64,000 nt of DNA, from assembly GCA_034769895.1 (NCBI GenBank), contig CM068370.1:42830844-42894843 (forward strand). Reading direction: 5' to 3'. This DNA comes from Magicicada septendecula. Taxonomy: Eukaryota; Arthropoda; Insecta; Hemiptera; Cicadidae. Of this stretch, positions 10,505-21,430 are shown in pieces. Under the pieces are notes generated by a model. That model saw only the letters and a program-made list of their open reading frames with translations. It was not told the origin of the DNA and did no database searches. A program made the position numbers and the translations under genes. Positions within the stretch are counted from its first letter, which is position 1. Each line of letters starts with the position of its first letter.

Positions 10505-13130
10505 GGACCGTGAGTAGCTGGTCCAAAGTTGTTGTTAGCAAACGTTTCTTACCGATTGCCAGACCGTGAGTCCGTGGTCCAAAGTTTTTGTTAGCAAACG
10601 TTTCTTACCGATAGCCAGACCGTGAGTCCGTGGTCCAAAGTTGTTGTTAGCAAACGTTTCTTACCGATTGCCAGACCGTGAGTCCGTGGTCCAAAGTTGT
10701 TGTTAGTAAACGTTTCTTACCGATAGCCGGACCGTGAGTCCGTGGTCCAAAGTTGTTGTTAGCAAACGTTTCTTACCGATTGCCAGACCGTGAGTCCGTG
10801 GTCCAAAGTTGTTGTTAGTAAACGTTTCTTACCGATAGCCGGACCGTGAGTCCGTGGTCCAAAGTTGTTGTTAGCAAACGTTTCTTACCGATTGCCAGAC
10901 CGTGAGTCCGTGGTCCAAAGTTGTTGTTAGTAAACGTTTCTTACCGATAGCCGGACCGTGAGTCCGTGGTCCAAAGTTGTTGTTAACAAACGTTTCTTAC
11001 CGATTGCCAGACCGTGAGTCCGTGGTCCAAAGTTGTTGTTAGTAAACGTTTCTTACCGATAGCCGGACCATGAGTCCGTGGTCCAAAGTTGTTGTTAGCA
11101 AACCTTTCTTACCGATAGCCGGACCCTGAGTCCGTGGTCCAAAGTTGTTGTTAGCAAACATTTCTTACCGATTGCCGGACCGTGAGCCCGTGGTCCAAAG
11201 TTGTTGTTAGCAAAGGTTTCTTACCGATAGCCGGACCGTGAGTCCGTGGTCCAAAGTTGTTGTTAGCAAAAGTTTCTTACCGATAGCCGGACCGTGAGTC
11301 CGTGGTCCAAAGTTGTTGTTAGCAAACGTTTCTTACCGATTGCCGGACCGTGAGTCCGTGGTCCAAAGTTGTTGTTAGCAAACGTTTCTTACCGATTTCC
11401 GGACCGTGAGTCCGTGGTCCAAAGTTGTTGTTAGCAAACGTTTCTTACCGATAGCCGGACCGTGAGTCCGTGGTCCAAAGTTGTTGTTAGCAAACGTTTC
11501 TTACCGATAGCCGGACCGTGAGTCCGTGGTCCAAAGTTGTTGTTAGCAAACGTTTCTTACCGATTGCCAGACCGTGAGTCCGTGGTCCAAAGTTGTTGTT
11601 AGCAAACGTTTCTTACCGATAGCCGGACCGTGAGTCCGTGGTCCAAAGTTGTTGTTAGCAAACGTTTCTTACCGATTGCCGGACCGTGAGTCCGTTGTCC
11701 AAAGTTGTTGTTAGCAAACGTTTCTTACCGATAGCCGGACCGTGAGTCCCTGGTCCAAAGTTGTTGTTAGCAAACGTTTCTTACCGATAGCCGGACCGTG
11801 AGTCCCTGGTCCAAAGTTGTTGTTAGCAAACCTTTCTTACCGATAGCCGGACCGTGAGTCCGTGGTCCAAAGTTGTTGTTAGCAAACGTTTCTTACCGAT
11901 TGCCGGACCGTGAGTCCGTGGTCCAAAGTTGTTGTTAGCAAACGTTTCTTACCGATAGCCGGACCGTGAGTCCGTGGTCCAAAGTTGTTGTTAGCAAACG
12001 TTTCTTACCGATTGCCGGACCGTGAGTCCGTATTCCAAAGTTGTTGTTAGTAAACCTTTCTTACCGATAGCCGGACCGTGAGTCCGTGGTCCAAAGTTGT
12101 TGTTAGCAAACGTTTCTTACCGATAGCCGGACCGTGAGTCCGTGGTCCAAAGTTGTTGTTAGCAAACGTTTCTTACCGATTGCCGGACGGTGAGTCCGTG
12201 GTCCAAAGTTGTTGTTAGCAAAGGTTTCTTACAGATAGCCGGACCGTAAGTCCGTGGTCCAAAGTTGTTAATACCAACGTTTCTTACCGATTGCCGGACC
12301 GTGAGTCCGTATTCCAAAGTTGTTATTAGCAAACGTTTCTTACCGATAGCCGGACCGTGAGTCCGTGGTCCAAAGTTGTTGTTAGCAAACGTTTCTTACC
12401 GATTGCCGGACAGTGAGTCCGTGGTCCAAAGTTGTTGTTAACAAACGTTTGTTACCTTACCGATTGCCGGACCATGAGTCCGTGGTCCAAAGTTTTTGTT
12501 AGCAAACGTTTCTTACCGATAGCTGGATCGTGAGTCCCTTGTCCAAAGTTGTTGTTAGCAAACGTTTCTTATAGATTGCCGGACCGTGAGTCCGTGGTCC
12601 AAAGTTGTTGTTAGCAAACGTTTCTTACCAATAGCCGGACCGTGAGTCCGTGGTCCAAAGTTGTTGTTTGCAAACGTTTCTTACCGATTGCCGGACCGTG
12701 AGTACCTGGTCCAAAGTTGTTGTTAGCAAACGTTTCTTACCGATAGCCGGACCGTGAGTCCGTGGTCCAAAGTTGTTATTAGCAAACGTTTCTTACCGAT
12801 TGCCGGACCGTGATTCCGTGGTCCAAAATTGTTGTTAGCAAACGTTTCTTACCGATTGCCGGACCGTGAGTCCGTGGTCCAAAGTTGTTGTTAGCAAACG
12901 TTTCTTACCGATAGCCGGACCGTGAGTCCGTGGTCCAAAGTTGTTGTTAGCAAACGTTTCTTACCGCTTGCCGGACCGTGAGTCCCTGGTCCAAAGTTGT
13001 TGTTAGCAAACCTTTCTTACCGATAGCATGACCGTGAGTCCGTGGTCCAAAGTTGTTATTAGCAAACGTTTCTTACCGATTTCCGGACCGTGATTCCGTG
13101 GTCCAAAATTGTTGTTAGTAAACGTTTCGG
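10505..13130. repeat. 56-bp minisatellite, about 47 copies
   Basis: Unit centred on GGACCGTGAGTCCGTGGTCC followed by AAAGTTGTTGTTAGCAAACG and TTTCTTACCGAT. Period 56 was checked on successive copies (10505, 10561, 10617). Copies alternate between ATTGCCAGACC and ATAGCCGGACC in the first third, giving a 112-bp dimer. Most differ by a few substitutions. The unit is a duplication of the element's own subterminal segment. Confidence 0.95.
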
Positions 13131-13156
13131 CCATACCTTCGACGACCATCTTCAAT
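13126..13156 (-). ncRNA. Degenerate hammerhead-like motif of element 1
   Basis: Minus strand UUGAAGA, U, GGUCGUC...GGUAUGGCC, GAA, ACGUUU. The first core base C is U, so it is probably inactive. GAAAC and part of stem II remain. Confidence 0.45.
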
Positions 13157-13341
13157 GCAAAAGGCTGCAACACACTGACCGATGTTTCGTAAGTGTTAAA
13201 TCTGTTAGCCTTAATTTGAGTACTGCGATCACTGACTACGAAACCTCGGTCTGGCGTTGCAGCCTTCTGCAGTCGAAGGTACGGTAGAAACGTTTGCTAA
13301 CACCACTGCCTTACAGCCCGCACATCCGTAATTTCAACAAT

Positions 13342-13662
13342 GGTGTGTTTATTTGAATAGAATGAACAAGGAAAACGTTCTACATTAGAATAACAACCGA
13401 TGTAAGAGGAAAAGAGGAGAACCGGCATTAATTTAGTAAGGATATCAAACGATTTGGTAAACAGATGCTTGGAGGCGGGTGGCTGAACGATACAAGACTG
13501 TGGAAATAGAAGAAGAGAAACTCGTAAATCGAAAGAAAAAAAGAGAGATTAAAAGAAAGAGAGAGTGTGGGAGAGTTTGAGGGGAGGAAAGAGAGAGGGA
13601 GAGAGAGAGAGAGAGGGAGCGAGGCGGAGGAGAGCGAAAGAGAGAGGAGGAGGTGTGACGAT
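13342..13662 (+). repeat. GA-rich dispersed repeat, copy A (right part)
   Basis: From GTGTTTATTTGAATAGAAT through GGAAAACGTTCTA, GGAGGCGGGTGGCTGAA and a purine-rich tail (GAGAGAGG...AGGAGGAGG). Copies B and C at 15278 and 15667 align over more than 300 bp. The open frames of 82 and 103 codons on the minus strand (S, L and F rich) are translations of the GA tract. Confidence 0.85.
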
Positions 13663-13665
13663 TTA

Positions 13666-15275
13666 AATTGTGACAATTATAAAAAATAAAGAAATAAAAA
13701 AATTTTAAGTTGCGAACAATTAACCATTTAAATCTCACAATGATAATAAAAAACATGTAGTTACTAAGTGTGAATGGAAGTAGTAATTAATAAGGGCAAA
13801 GAAACGGTAAAGAAAAGACATATTTTAAATAATTATTATTGTCGCATTTAACCCTTTGCTTGTTATCAGGCGCCTACCTGTTGATACCGGACTCGACATG
13901 TTTACCGAGTCTTCTGTAATTAAAAATAATATGGAAAAATAATGTTAATAATTAAAGAATCTGAAGACACAGATAGTCACGAAAACAACTAATTTAAATG
14001 ATGTATTTTTATCTAGCGATAGTTTGTGTAAATAAAAAGTTTTATTTAGAGAGAGACCGGGACTATATTCTCGCGGAATAAACACCCCACTATCTATTGT
14101 CCTGTACCAGTGGTAGCGGACGAAAAATCTAGCTCTCGCTATTCCGACTCCAAACAGTGCACACGCACGAGCGAAATGCTCTGTTGAAATGTTATGTGAT
14201 TGGTTATTAGTTTGGATTAATTCTTATGTATTTTACTAACTGCTACAAAAGAGTGTAATATGTAACGTTAAGAAAAAGAAAAATTAAAAAAACGTTGTAA
14301 CAAGAAGAAATAGGTGACAACCAAAAGTACGAGTGTTAATAACTATAACAGCTATCTTCTCCGATTGACGACTCTCCACTACATCCTACCTGGAGACATG
14401 AATCACCAGAATTACAACTCTCGTAGACCCGACCGATAATGCAGTTCGAGACATCTGAGAATCAACGAGTACCTGTGTAGAAGGCCCACTCTATCCTGAA
14501 GACGTTTAAGCCGTGAACAACTGAGACCAGACCTAGACGAGGACGACGCCCTTAGGATTCCCAAGATGTAACCATATGGAGGAGATTTCTACATCCCAAA
14601 TTAAAGGTGACTCGATAGCACGTCTATCGAGGAATAATAATAATAGTAATTGTAACACAATACTCTCTTAAAGAGACTTTCAGAGACGATTGACTTTATA
14701 AGAATATAAAAATTTAATTGTTTAAAAAAATTTAATCTAAGAATTTAATTGTAACTATTCAGGCTTCTTACAATTGTAACAGTTTAGATTTTAACGTATC
14801 GTAGTATAATTAATACCATTCTTCAAATGGAATAATAATGAAACTTAAAAGTAAAAGTAAAAGTAAAAGTAACAGTCTTGCAAGCTAATATCTTGAATTG
14901 AATATGATTAAAAGTTTAAAGACTAAATACCAATGGTTACCCGGATCCGGGGAAAAGCTAAATATAATTTGTTGTGATCCCACAGTATATATAAAGCCAT
15001 TTAAATAATTTTGATAGTTTAATTAATAACGTAATGGGATCTGTATTTTGAGTAAATGTCATTTGTTTTTTTAAATGTTTAATAAAGGGGAATCTTCTTG
15101 TTACACACATATACTGAGTACATAAATCAACAGTTGTCCCTTCCCTGATTCCTTTTATATTTACTGTGTGTTGTTCTGTTTAAATTTCAGCTCGTCCCAA
15201 ATAAGGCAGCCTTAAGTAATTGGGAGAACCAACTACTTTGGGTTCCCTCTGTTATAACTCAAGAGAAGAGGTTAT
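13666..15275. other. Unclassified, no gene seen
   Basis: AT-rich sequence. About 14380-14660 is less AT-rich and looks like decayed coding or LTR sequence but has no readable frame. A short TAAAAG/TAAAAGTAAAAG run lies at about 14850. TTCAGCTCGTCCCAAATAAG at 15187 starts a segment leading into the next repeat. Confidence 0.45.
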
Positions 15276-15277
15276 AG

Positions 15278-15666
15278 AGGTAGAGGGAATAGAGATAGAG
15301 TGAAACTTAGTTATTATAAACCTCAAGAAAATAACGATTTACAATGTGTTTATTTGAATAGAATTAACAAGGAAAACGTTCTAGCGATATTAGAATAGCA
15401 ACCAATGTAAGAGGAAAAAGAAGAGAACCGGTGTAACATGGGAACTGTATCAAACGATTAGGTAATTTGGTAAGTAGAGGCTTGGAGACGGATGGCTGAA
15501 TGATACAAGGCTGTGGGAATAGAAGAAGAGAAACTCGTAAATCGAAAGAAAAAAAGAGAGATTAAAAGAAAGAGAGAGTGTGGGAGAGTTTGAGGGGAGG
15601 AAAGAGAGAGGGGGAGAGAGAAAGAGAGGGAGCGAGGCGGAGGAGAGCGAAAGAGAGAGGAGGAGG
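15278..15666 (+). repeat. GA-rich dispersed repeat, copy B
   Basis: Begins AGGTAGAGGGAATAGAGATA, continues through TTATTATAAACCTCAAGAAA and GTGTTTATTTGAATAG and ends in AGAGAGAGGAGGAGG. It is directly followed by copy C in the same orientation, giving a tandem pair with a period of about 389 bp. Confidence 0.85.
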
Positions 15667-16024
15667 TAGAGGGAATAGAGATAGAGTGAAACTTAGTTAT
15701 TATAAACCTCAAGAAAATAACGATTTACAATGTGTTTATTTGAATAGAATTAACAAGGAAAACGTTCTAACGATATTAGAATAGCAACCAATGTAAGAGG
15801 AAAAAGAGGAGAACCGGTGTAACATGGGAACTGTATCAAACGATTAGGTAATTTGGTAAGTAGAGGCTTGGAGACGGATGGCTGAATGATACAAGGCTGT
15901 GGGAATAGAAGAAGAGAAACCAGTAAACTCCAAGTAAAAAAGGGGAAAAGAGAAAGAGAGAGTGTAACAGAGCGAGAGGGGACTAGAGGGAAAGAAAGGG
16001 AAAGAGTGAGAGAGGGAAAAGGAG

Positions 16025-16087
<63 letters not shown>

Positions 16088-16135
16088 AGACAGACAGACA
16101 GACTGAGAGGGAATTTTTCAGTTCCGTTGAGCAAT
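15667..16135 (+). repeat. GA-rich dispersed repeat, copy C with expanded tail
   Basis: Repeats copy B almost exactly up to about 15930, then the purine tail diverges and grows into (GA)n at 16029-16080 and (CAGA)n at 16090-16102. The copies differ in tail length only, a sign of slippage after duplication. Confidence 0.85.
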
Positions 16136-16610
16136 CCTAAGGATGAATGAGAACGTGCTTTAATTTGAACAAAACGTACCGACATTGTTTGTATATTGTT
16201 TTATATTTTTGGCAGTCTCATACGTTGTGCTGATCCTCGTGAGCGCTGTCACTACAGAAAACAATAAGAGTTTGACAGATTCACCGCAAAAAACTCGTAA
16301 AAGTGTAAACATACGATTCAGATTCACAAGAGATCCAGAAGACGGCAAAGCTGAGCAAACATAATATGCACGTTGTTGAAACTACACACGTTATCACATT
16401 CGCAAACGTATGTAAACAGAACCCATTCGTGGAGAAGATAAAATCGTTTGGATAGTACAACGTATAAGTCTGGAAGCCACTGCGCGTTTCGTAGGCACTG
16501 ATATGTGTGTAGTTATTAATATATCTTTCTGTATTGCCTCAAACAAAATTTAAATTGAATAACATTCCCTAAGTTTACAAACACCTAGACAGACAGATAG
16601 AAGGCCATAC
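16136..16610. other. No gene seen
   Basis: Mixed-composition sequence without a recognisable motif. Confidence 0.45.
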
Positions 16611-16746
16611 AGCCCCCCCACACACACATACACACACATACACACACACACACACACACCACACGTACTCGATTTATTTATGTATGTATTTTATACTCGT
16701 ACCCGTGCGAGTTAACCTCTAAAAAGGTTAGGAAGGAAGGTAAGAA

Positions 16747-16796
<50 letters not shown>

Positions 16797-16814
16797 AGAG
16801 AGAGGGAGAGGGAA

Positions 16815-16852
<38 letters not shown>

Positions 16853-16865
16853 TGAGAGAGAGCGC
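16611..16865. repeat. Microsatellite cluster (CA)n, (TG)n, (GA)n
   Basis: CA repeats with interruptions at 16619-16660, TG repeats at 16749-16792, and GA repeats at 16795-16862, separated by unique DNA. The 83-codon minus-strand frame here is simple-sequence translation. Confidence 0.95.
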
Positions 16866-17690
16866 TCGTATGTATGCATCTTGGCGAGCGGGACTAACAG
16901 ATAAATACTAGCAAGTGAATGAAGGGTAAAGGATGGAGGGGGGATTTTCACGACAGAGATCAAAAGAGAACCTTTAGGTTTGTAATATTTGATTTTCTAC
17001 ACGACGGAGAGTACAAAAAAAACACACACACACACACTCATACACACGCACACGCCTGCAATCCGTATAAGAAAAGAGCCAAATGAAATCTCTGGTTTGT
17101 TGTTAATTGGAATATTTTTTTTAAATGATATTCTGTCAGAAGCGTCTCTTACCTGGAATTGGGAAGTTATAAGATTGACAAATAATTACAAATGATATAT
17201 TGGAATATTCGTAAAGGATATAAATTTGTATCAGAAATAAGCTTCCTTCAAAGAGAGGGTGCTATCATAAAGCATAAAATTGTTTACAAATAATGTACGT
17301 AATGAACTTCTCATACCACCGCGTGTCGGTATAACTTTGATAAAAAAAAAAAAAAATTGTTCTGCGTAATATGACTGACAGTCTAATAGTGGAAAACAGA
17401 TATTACCGGTGAAGGTCGTTATTTCTGGTAACTTACTTCACAAATACGGTCTTCTTTATTTTTGACGAGGATACAACTACGAAACAGTACACATTTCTCC
17501 TTGCCAGACACTTACATACATTTGCTATTCACTATTCATTACATTCATTTGTATTCACTATTCTAAAGTGATCATTCAATTTTATATTAAATTTTTTATG
17601 TCTTTGGTGATAAATATTCGTTGCCTTTTCCTCGTTGATAATTTGTAACTCCATTATTTCTTGTAAAACATCACATTTTCTCTCTCAAAG
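16866..17690. other. No gene seen
   Basis: AT-rich. Contains a short ACACAC run at 17022-17055 and an A-run at 17342. No ORF beyond 68 codons and no recognisable content. Confidence 0.45.
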
Positions 17691-17699
17691 CGATTTTCA

Positions 17700-18365
17700 T
17701 CGGCTTTTGCCGCATACCCACACCTAACCGACACCTATTTCTGTCCTGTGCACCTTCTTCTGCCAAGTTATGATGATGACGTCCTCATGTTTTCATACCA
17801 GGACAGTCTGGGTCTGTCCTTTTTCTCTCTCCCTGGGAGCCTCCACTGAAATATTTTCCTCAGCCATCTCTGTTCATCCATTCGGAGTAAGTGACCGAAC
17901 GACTTTAGGCTTCTTCATACTACTCTGTTAATAATTGTGTCTTCTGCATGCATCCTTCTTCTGATCTCATTGCTGGTTGTTCTCTCCATTCTCGAGACTC
18001 CGCCACTTCTACGGAAATAATCCATTTTTATGGCATTAAATTGTCGTATAATTTCCGTGCTCAACGTCCATACCTCACAGCCGTAAGACAGTACTGATTC
18101 AACAAAAGCTTTTCCTATATGAATCCTTGTAGCTCTCGAATATGTTTGTCCCACCAAATAGAGTTCAAGCTTCCTAGAACTTTCCTGCTCTGTTCTATTC
18201 GTTTTTTGATTTCGCGTTTTCCTAGGCTTTCCCGTGTTATTAATGCTACTAGGTATTTAAATTCATTGACCTGTTCAATTGACGTACTGTCTTTAATCAA
18301 TACTTCAAATATGGCATCGGAATTAACGACTAGATATTCTGTCTTATTTACCTTAACATTCAATC
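17700..18365 (-). pseudogene. Non-LTR retrotransposon ORF2 C-terminal third
   Basis: Minus-strand frames in order: N-K-T-E-Y-L-V-V-N, IEQVNEFKYLVALIT, EIKKRIEQSRKVLGSLNS, then (frame change) IHIGKAFVESVLSYGCEVWTLS, FNAIKMDYFRRSGGVSRMER, SNEIRRRM, and farther on G..SGGSQGERKRTDPDCPGMKT and EGAQDRNRCRLG. This is the region after the RT palm: thumb, Y-G-x-E-x-W-T-L motif, then the tail. The RT catalytic part is missing, and at least two frameshifts break the frame. It differs from the RTE subfamilies with Q-A-A-E-M-R-F-L-R. The 159-codon plus-strand frame is its shadow. Confidence 0.8.
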
Positions 18366-18419
18366 CTCACGTTTCACATGCCTACATCTCATTTCCCCCA
18401 GCGTTTATTGTGATTTCAA

Positions 18420-18443
18420 ACACGCACGCACACGCGCGCGCTA

Positions 18444-18525
<82 letters not shown>
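18420..18525. repeat. (CA)n microsatellite
   Basis: About 50 CA units preceded by a CACGCACG/GCGCGCGC transition. Confidence 0.97.
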
Positions 18526-18625
18526 CTTTGGAGCACTTCTGTTTAGAATTCGTTGTGTCGACTTTCTTATTGTTGGACGTCTTCTGTTACCGTCCTAATT
18601 ATATTACGTGGGTCGATTAGAATAT

Positions 18626-19124
18626 TGTTACAACAGTCTCACTGATGGTCGTATGGTACAATGGTAAACAAAATACAAGACACCAGTGGAGTCACTAAAA
18701 CCCAGCTTCAATTAATCAGAAATACAGTTTATAATCAACATGTACAATAATTCGAGCAAAATTTGTTCACGCGCAATAATAATGTCAAGTAATAGAGTGC
18801 CACACAATTATAACTTTCGCCACAATACAGTACTTCGAACCCTTACTTGAATAAATCGCCACTTAAACTGACTTCTAAGTGGCAGCTGTCGCTATTTAAG
18901 TAGACAGCACAAGTGTTCCAGAATAATCCATAATACGCGTCAACACAACTGGAAAACACTAGAGCGTAATTGATTGCGGCCTTGAACACAGTGCGTGACC
19001 GGTGAAGTCTGGAACAGCCTCGCTTGTTGACGCGTGATATGTGTCGCGTACGCACACAAACATTACAGCTGGGCGCTGCTGGGATAGCCGAGAAACGTGT
19101 ACAATGTTATTTAATGTCGTAACA
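18626..19124 (-). repeat. Solo LTR (499 bp)
   Basis: Starts TGTTACAACAG and ends GTCGTAACA, i.e. terminal TGTTAC/GTAACA. It aligns along most of its length with 55989-56509 (CGTATGGTACA, AAACAAAATACAAGACACCA, TAATAGAGTGCC, ACAATTAT, AAATCGCCACTTAAAC). Orientation is inferred from a TATA-like sequence on the minus strand (near 18893) that corresponds to a clear TATA box in the other copy. Flanking tetramers ATAT/CTAT differ by one base. No retroelement coding DNA borders it. Confidence 0.75.
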
Positions 19125-19139
19125 CTATAAATAAACCGT

Positions 19140-19448
19140 ATGAAATTGGCAAGAGATACTTCAAAATTCGTTACTGTTGGCAGCAGTGATCAGCTGGTAT
19201 CAGTGCCTAGACGCGCAAAACGCTATACGTTTGTTTCTGAAGTCGTTTGTTTAGTTATCGTCACGATGAGTCAACAGGAGGTTGCTGGGTATGTTGCGAA
19301 GCGTGTAATTATCGAGGTCTTAGTAAGCGAAGGTGTTGAACCGGATGAAAATTTGTGCATATTACTTGCACAATTTGACAATGATACACGTTCGAAGACT
19401 TATTTGAAATGTTTCTTCGAAAGTCAGAAAGAAGCTTCTATTCTTTAA
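19140..19448 (+). other. Hypothetical 102-codon ORF
   Basis: An ATG-started frame just after the solo LTR. A second methionine at 19266 gives a 60-residue version beginning MSQQEVAGYV that is acidic and helix-like (VIIEVLVSEGVEPDENL...). I do not recognise it. It stops a few bases before the terminal inverted repeat of the next element, so it could be a fragment of a gene or transposon into which that element inserted. The codon mix (GAG, GAA, GTC, GCG) looks more coding-like than the neighbours, but there is no homology evidence. Confidence 0.2.
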
Positions 19449-19455
19449 AACCTCT

Positions 19456-20036
19456 AAGGGTACGGTTACACTAGCGTTTTTTTTCCGGCCGTGCACGCGA
19501 GTGGAGTTTGGAAAAACAGCACAGTGGTCACACCTGCTTTCTTTTCTTACGTGTGCACGGACGGAAATGTAATCACGTAGACAGTTTATAATCGGACGGC
19601 AGGGTTGGGACGTCTCGGACGCGCATCCCCACAGCTCTGGCTATAAAGGTTAAGTGTGTATATAAAGGTTAAAACGCAACTGCACAGAAACGTCCGTGTT
19701 TAGATTAAAGAAAACATTTGTTATCAGTAGTAAATAAATTTATTTATTAAGAAAATTTTTTACATTACACATTTCTTTTACAAAGATGTCAACAACACCA
19801 TAATTATCAAAATTAATTACCATCGTAACAAGTAAATGAACAAATTCTATTGTAAAAAACGCACTAAATCATAGCGGATTGCGTTTCGATGCGGAAGACT
19901 TTGAAAACGCAGAAGAGTTGACGACCCGTGAGTTCTTTCACGTTCTTGTGACCCATTTCATTGCCGCCTGTTTGTTACCGGTAAATTTAATGCGTTTTCC
20001 AAACAGCAGAAAAAAAACGCTCGTGCAACCGTACCC
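19456..20036. mobile_element. Nonautonomous DNA transposon with terminal inverted repeats
   Basis: Left end AGGGTACGGTTACACTAGCG, followed by TTTTTTTTC. The right end is its inverted counterpart (AAAAAAAACGC, then TCGTGCAACCGTACCCT), differing at about three positions. Length about 580 bp. Inside are AT-rich sequence and a 61-codon frame (19879-20064) without known domains. Flanks read CTA before and ATG after, so the target duplication is unclear (TA is possible if the first A is flank). No superfamily assigned. Confidence 0.7.
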
Positions 20037-20054
20037 TATGAGATGGGTGATTGC

Positions 20055-20264
20055 TTACGGGTAAATCCTCCGTTCGGACTGCTTCCATCATAATATTTTT
20101 CTTGCTTGACGTTTCAACAACCTTCTCGTTGTTAAGTCTTCCAACAGGGGTTATCAACCGCTGCTCACAGCTTCTGAGGACGATTCCAAATACCAGGGAA
20201 CGAAACGTCTAGCAAGAAAAATATTACGATGGAAGCAGTCCGAATAGAGGATGTACCCGTAGGA
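20055..20264. mobile_element. Palindromic hammerhead-type element
   Basis: Left arm (ACGGGTAAATCCTC, then GGACTGCTTCCATCATAATA, TTTTTCTTGCTTGACGTTTC) is inverted at 20200-20262 (GAAACGTC-TAGCAAGAAAAA, TATTACGATGGAAGCAGTCC). Arms are about 75 bp with a central spacer. The right arm carries an intact hammerhead-like core (next entry). The left arm has the counterpart GTTGAAACGTC with a damaged core. No ORF. Confidence 0.75.
20172..20212 (+). ncRNA. Hammerhead-like ribozyme motif, intact core
   Basis: CUGAGGA (20174-20180), extra C, stem II GAUUCC/GGGAAC (one A-A mismatch, loop of about 8), GAA (20202-20204), ACGU palindrome as stem III, C at the cleavage position. A short stem I can form (GCU/AGC after one mismatch). 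As in the other motifs of the window, one base separates A9 from stem II, unlike a textbook hammerhead. Confidence 0.55.
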
Positions 20265-20424
20265 AGTTTTTTAACGGCACTCACGCAAGTCGTCCCAGAA
20301 GCAAGTAGGCTAATATGCCTCAAAACGTTTTCCAAGCCGCAAAATTCACGACGATCGACAAATAATTGTTTGCAAAGTTTACTACAGTAACTTCAGTAAG
20401 TTTTGAAGTCTGCATACAACCATT
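20265..20424. other. Unclassified spacer
   Basis: No ORF or repeat recognised; probably mariner sequence too decayed to read. Confidence 0.4.
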
Positions 20425-20525
20425 AAAAAAGGGTTAAAGTTACGCAAAATTTCTGCAGGATGGGTGTCAAGAATTCTAATGCAAATCAGAAGGTTGCAAG
20501 CAGCTTCTGGGATTACTTTGCAGTA
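20425..20525 (+). pseudogene. Mariner transposase fragment, linker region
   Basis: One frame reads LRKISAGWVSRIL...RRLQAASGITL, matching the mariner segment K-x-S-A-R-W-V-P-R-L-L-T-x-x-Q-K. The catalytic half lies at 21545-22015, about 1 kb downstream, with two other elements in between, so one mariner copy was probably interrupted. Confidence 0.55.
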
Positions 20526-20554
20526 GAAAGATCGGAAACAAACTGAGTAAATTC

Positions 20555-20850
20555 CGGACTATTGGACCGTGGTCCACTCCTGTTGTTATTGGACCGTGGT
20601 CCACTCCTGTGGTTATTGGACCGTGGTCCACGCCTGTTGTTATTGGACCGTGGTCCACGCCTGTTGTTATTGGACCGTGGTCCACGCCTGTTGTTATTGG
20701 ACCGTAGTCCACTCCTGTTGTTATTGGACCGTGGTCCAGTCCTGTTGTTATTAACAAACGTTGTGGCCTCTCCTCTGGTGGACATCTTCAGTGTCCAGAA
20801 CGATTCACTAACTGACATGGTTTTCGTCAGTTAACCACAGTACTATGGAA
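20555..20850. mobile_element. Hammerhead-family element with 27-bp minisatellite
   Basis: Seven copies of a 27-bp unit (TTGGACCGTGGTCCACTCC + TGTTGTTA, 20563-20757) precede ACAAACGTTGTGGCC...CATCTTCAGTG, the region corresponding to the hammerhead of elements 1-3. The core is damaged: minus-strand CUGAAGA survives (20785-20791) but GAAAC has become ACAAC. The GGCTTTCACGGCCGG end is absent. Four overlapping frames here (61-101 codons, 9-residue periodicity) are translations of the array, not genes. Confidence 0.75.
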
Positions 20851-20859
20851 AAGGTGTAC

Positions 20860-21430
20860 TTTAGTCAGCTGTCGTGGAACAATTTAGCAATTTTGAATAC
20901 CTGGGCTACAATGTGTCTTATACTGCATGCAACGACGTTGTGAACAAGTTGCGTAAGTTCAAACTAATGTGCCGTACCATTAGGCGAACACTTAAGTCAA
21001 CACCTAAAGGAACACGCATAAAATTCTACAAGGTGATGGCTCTTCCCACACTTCTTTATGGGTCTGAGAATTAGACTTTGACCAAATGCCAGGCCACTCG
21101 CACCCAAGCGGCTGAAATGAGATTTATCAGGCACGTGGCAGGGTACACTCTCCATGATCATAGAAGAAACACAGAAATACGCCATGAACTGAATATTATG
21201 AGTACACTCGACAGGTTCGCCAGTATCGGCTGAATAGGTGGGAACATCTTTGCCGAGTGGATGACTGCCGCATCCCCAAACAACTCTGGAACTATAAGCC
21301 GAGGGGACGGAGAGGTGTGGAACGTCCGAGAAAGCGCTGGAGTGACCAGTTCTCATATTTGCCTGTTTGAGACCGGTACAAACCATCCTTTGGTTTAATC
21401 CCTGAAGATGATGATGATGATGATGACTGT
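20860..21430 (+). pseudogene. RTE-like LINE C-terminus with GAT tail
   Basis: FSNFEYLGYNVSY, LRKFKLMCRTIRRTLK, GTRIKFYKVMALPTLLYGSEN, then an in-frame stop, LTKCQATRTQAAEMRFIRHVAGYTLHDHRRN, IRHELNIMSTLDRFA, and after a frameshift W.EHLCRVDDCRIPK, GRRGVERPRKRW. It ends CCTGAAGATGATGATGATGA. Same subfamily as 48087-48540 (minus), which has a much longer CAT tail. Only the thumb and tail of ORF2 are present, and it lies inside the broken mariner. Confidence 0.85.

Larger units (their letters stand above)
10463..13343. mobile_element. Hammerhead-bearing foldback element 1, with giant internal minisatellite
   Basis: Left end GGCTTTCACGGCCGGCGTC, then TTGTTAAAATTACCGAC and the start of a 56-bp tandem array. 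After the array comes AACGTTTCGGCC...CATCTTCAATG (a hammerhead remnant on the minus strand), a central spacer of about 100 bp, and an inverted arm (GAAACGTTTGCTAACA...CGTAATTTCAACAATG, about 13288-13340). The same architecture recurs at 23408, 30843, 48858 and 51775. The GGCTTTCACGGCCGG end is present on one side only. No ORF of its own. Probably a nonautonomous derivative of a PLE, judged from its hammerhead-like core. Confidence 0.7.

Noticed and set aside
15844..16185. Ser/Leu-rich and Arg/Glu-rich frames
   Set aside because: GA-repeat translation.
20476..20834. Four overlapping frames with a 9-residue repeat (for example ITTGVDHGP)
   Set aside because: The period of 27 bp is divisible by three, so every frame stays open; it is a minisatellite, and the overlapping frames on both strands cannot all be genes.
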